A DNA stretch of 64,000 nucleotides. It comes from Caulobacter sp. 602-2. GTDB lineage: Bacteria; Pseudomonadota; Alphaproteobacteria; Caulobacterales; Caulobacteraceae. The notes beneath the pieces are model-generated. The model had not been told where the DNA came from. It made no database searches and saw nothing but the letters and a program-made list of their open reading frames with translations. The stretch's first letter is position 1. The number at the start of each line of letters is the position of its first letter. The stretch spans positions 496,001 to 560,000 of the forward strand of contig NZ_JAAKGT010000002.1 of NCBI RefSeq assembly GCF_011043625.1, read 5' to 3'. Shown here in pieces: positions 63,204 to 64,000 of this stretch. The position numbers and the translations under genes were made by a program.

Positions 63204-64000
63204 GTGATTGGGTTACGCAATCGTTTGAATGGCAATCCGGCCCATACCTTGGCGGCGCTGGATCGTTCACTCGCCACGATCGAATTCGACCTGTCGGGCA
63301 AGATCCTGTCCGCCAACGCCAACTTCTGCGACGCCATGGGCTATGGGCTCTCCGAGATCGTCGGCAAGCACCACAGCCTATTCGTCGAGCCTGAGTATGC
63401 AGCGAGTCAAGACTACCGCGACTTCTGGTCCAAGCTCGGCCAAGGCGAGTTCGATGCGCGTGAATATCTGCGCATCGGCAAGGGCGGTCGCGAGGTCTGG
63501 ATCCAGGCCTCCTACAATCCTGTCCGCAACGGCTCGGGCAAGGTTGAGCGCGTGGTGAAGGTCGCCACCGTAATCACGGACCAGAAGCTGCGTAACGCGG
63601 ATTTTGAAGCCAAGCTCACCGCCATCAGCCGCGCTCAGGCGATCATCGAATTCTCCACCGACGGCTTGGTTCTGGACACCAATCAGAACTTCCTCGACGC
63701 GCTGGGCTACAGCCTCTCGGAGATCAAAGGGCAACACCACCGGATGTTCGTCGACAAGACCTACGCCGGCTCGCCCGAATACGCTGACTTCTGGCGTAAG
63801 TTGAACGCGGGCGAATATGTCGCCGCCGAGTTTAAGCGTGTCGGCAAGGGCGGCCAGGAGGTCTGGATCCAGGCCTCTTACAACCCCGTGTTCGGGCCTA
63901 GGGGCCGCGTCGAGAAGATCGTGAAATTCGCCACGGTGGTGACCGGGCGGGTCGACGCCGTCAACCAGATCGCCGCCGCCCTTGAGCGCTTGGCGGCTAA
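63204..64000 (+). CDS. PAS-PAS sensor protein, methyl-accepting-chemotaxis-like (partial)
   Basis: Starts at GTG 63204 after CGGAGGAAG. 265 residues to the edge. Two PAS domains of the same kind follow each other (IEFDLSGKILSANANFCDAM and IEFSTDGLVLDTNQNFLDAL, each ending VWIQASYNPV). The second is followed by VNQIAAALERLA, the start of a helical linker, where MCP signalling domains usually begin. The output domain lies outside the window. Confidence 0.8.
   Translation, partial: MIGLRNRLNGNPAHTLAALDRSLATIEFDLSGKILSANANFCDAMGYGLSEIVGKHHSLFVEPEYAASQDYRDFWSKLGQGEFDAREYLRIGKGGREVWIQASYNPVRNGSGKVERVVKVATVITDQKLRNADFEAKLTAISRAQAIIEFSTDGLVLDTNQNFLDALGYSLSEIKGQHHRMFVDKTYAGSPEYADFWRKLNAGEYVAAEFKRVGKGGQEVWIQASYNPVFGPRGRVEKIVKFATVVTGRVDAVNQIAAALERLAA

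Overview
The window is GC-rich alphaproteobacterial DNA, most likely from Caulobacter or a close relative (Caulobacteraceae). This rests on a LOV-HWE blue-light kinase of LovK type, a Usg protein, a DUF5961 protein, a Ku homologue beside exonuclease III, ROSE-type leaders, and promoters matching EcfG/SigT (GGAAC-N16/17-CGTT) and RpoH. I cannot tell from sequence alone whether it is chromosome or plasmid.

Two blocks of an integrative/conjugative element of the Tn4371-like (TraG/Trb) kind lie on the minus strand. Block 1 (1-8068) is traG, a CopG-type gene, then trbB-C-D-E-J-L; trbL runs off the left edge. Block 2 (27312-38000) is ardC, DUF2958, a parB-like gene split by a frameshift, a 110-aa unknown gene, DUF736, an HTH gene, traF, a lytic transglycosylase, a DUF3363 relaxase, a DUF1016 nuclease and a small gene. 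Three long structured intergenic regions (33081-33194, 34113-34220, 38044-38190) share a 33-nt motif and sit upstream of these genes; two are followed by decayed inverted copies of the gene they precede. They are candidates for leading-region single-strand promoters.

Between the blocks lie about 19 kb (8069-27311) of mostly stress and regulatory cargo: a DUF3313 lipoprotein, an ECF sigma/ChrR pair whose anti-sigma has lost most zinc ligands, a cyclopropane-fatty-acid synthase, a FMN-binding stress protein, DUF3606, a frameshifted exonuclease III paralogue, LysR/VOC, an HWE kinase, a MarR/S41 peptidase pair, three coupled small zinc-ribbon-like genes, DUF5961, Ku and an intact exonuclease III.

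From 38565 rightward: a TetR-controlled RND efflux system with two matching GTGAC-N14-GTCAC operators; a thioesterase; the LOV kinase; a LysR remnant; an hsp20 three-gene operon; a membrane protein/winged-helix pair under TTTCCA palindromes; a hybrid kinase; small hydrophilic stress proteins with a Tat-type SDR; a PIG-L-like protein lacking catalytic residues; a phospholipase-like exported protein; a stand-alone CZB protein; a second copy of the hsp20 operon; usg; groES-groEL; and the start of a PAS-PAS sensor (cut by the right edge). The two hsp20 operons share gene order, a ROSE thermometer hairpin and an RpoH promoter, each with two uncharacterised partner proteins. Together the non-conjugative genes look like a stress-tolerance island: protein folding, DNA end joining and repair, membrane remodelling, efflux and sensing.
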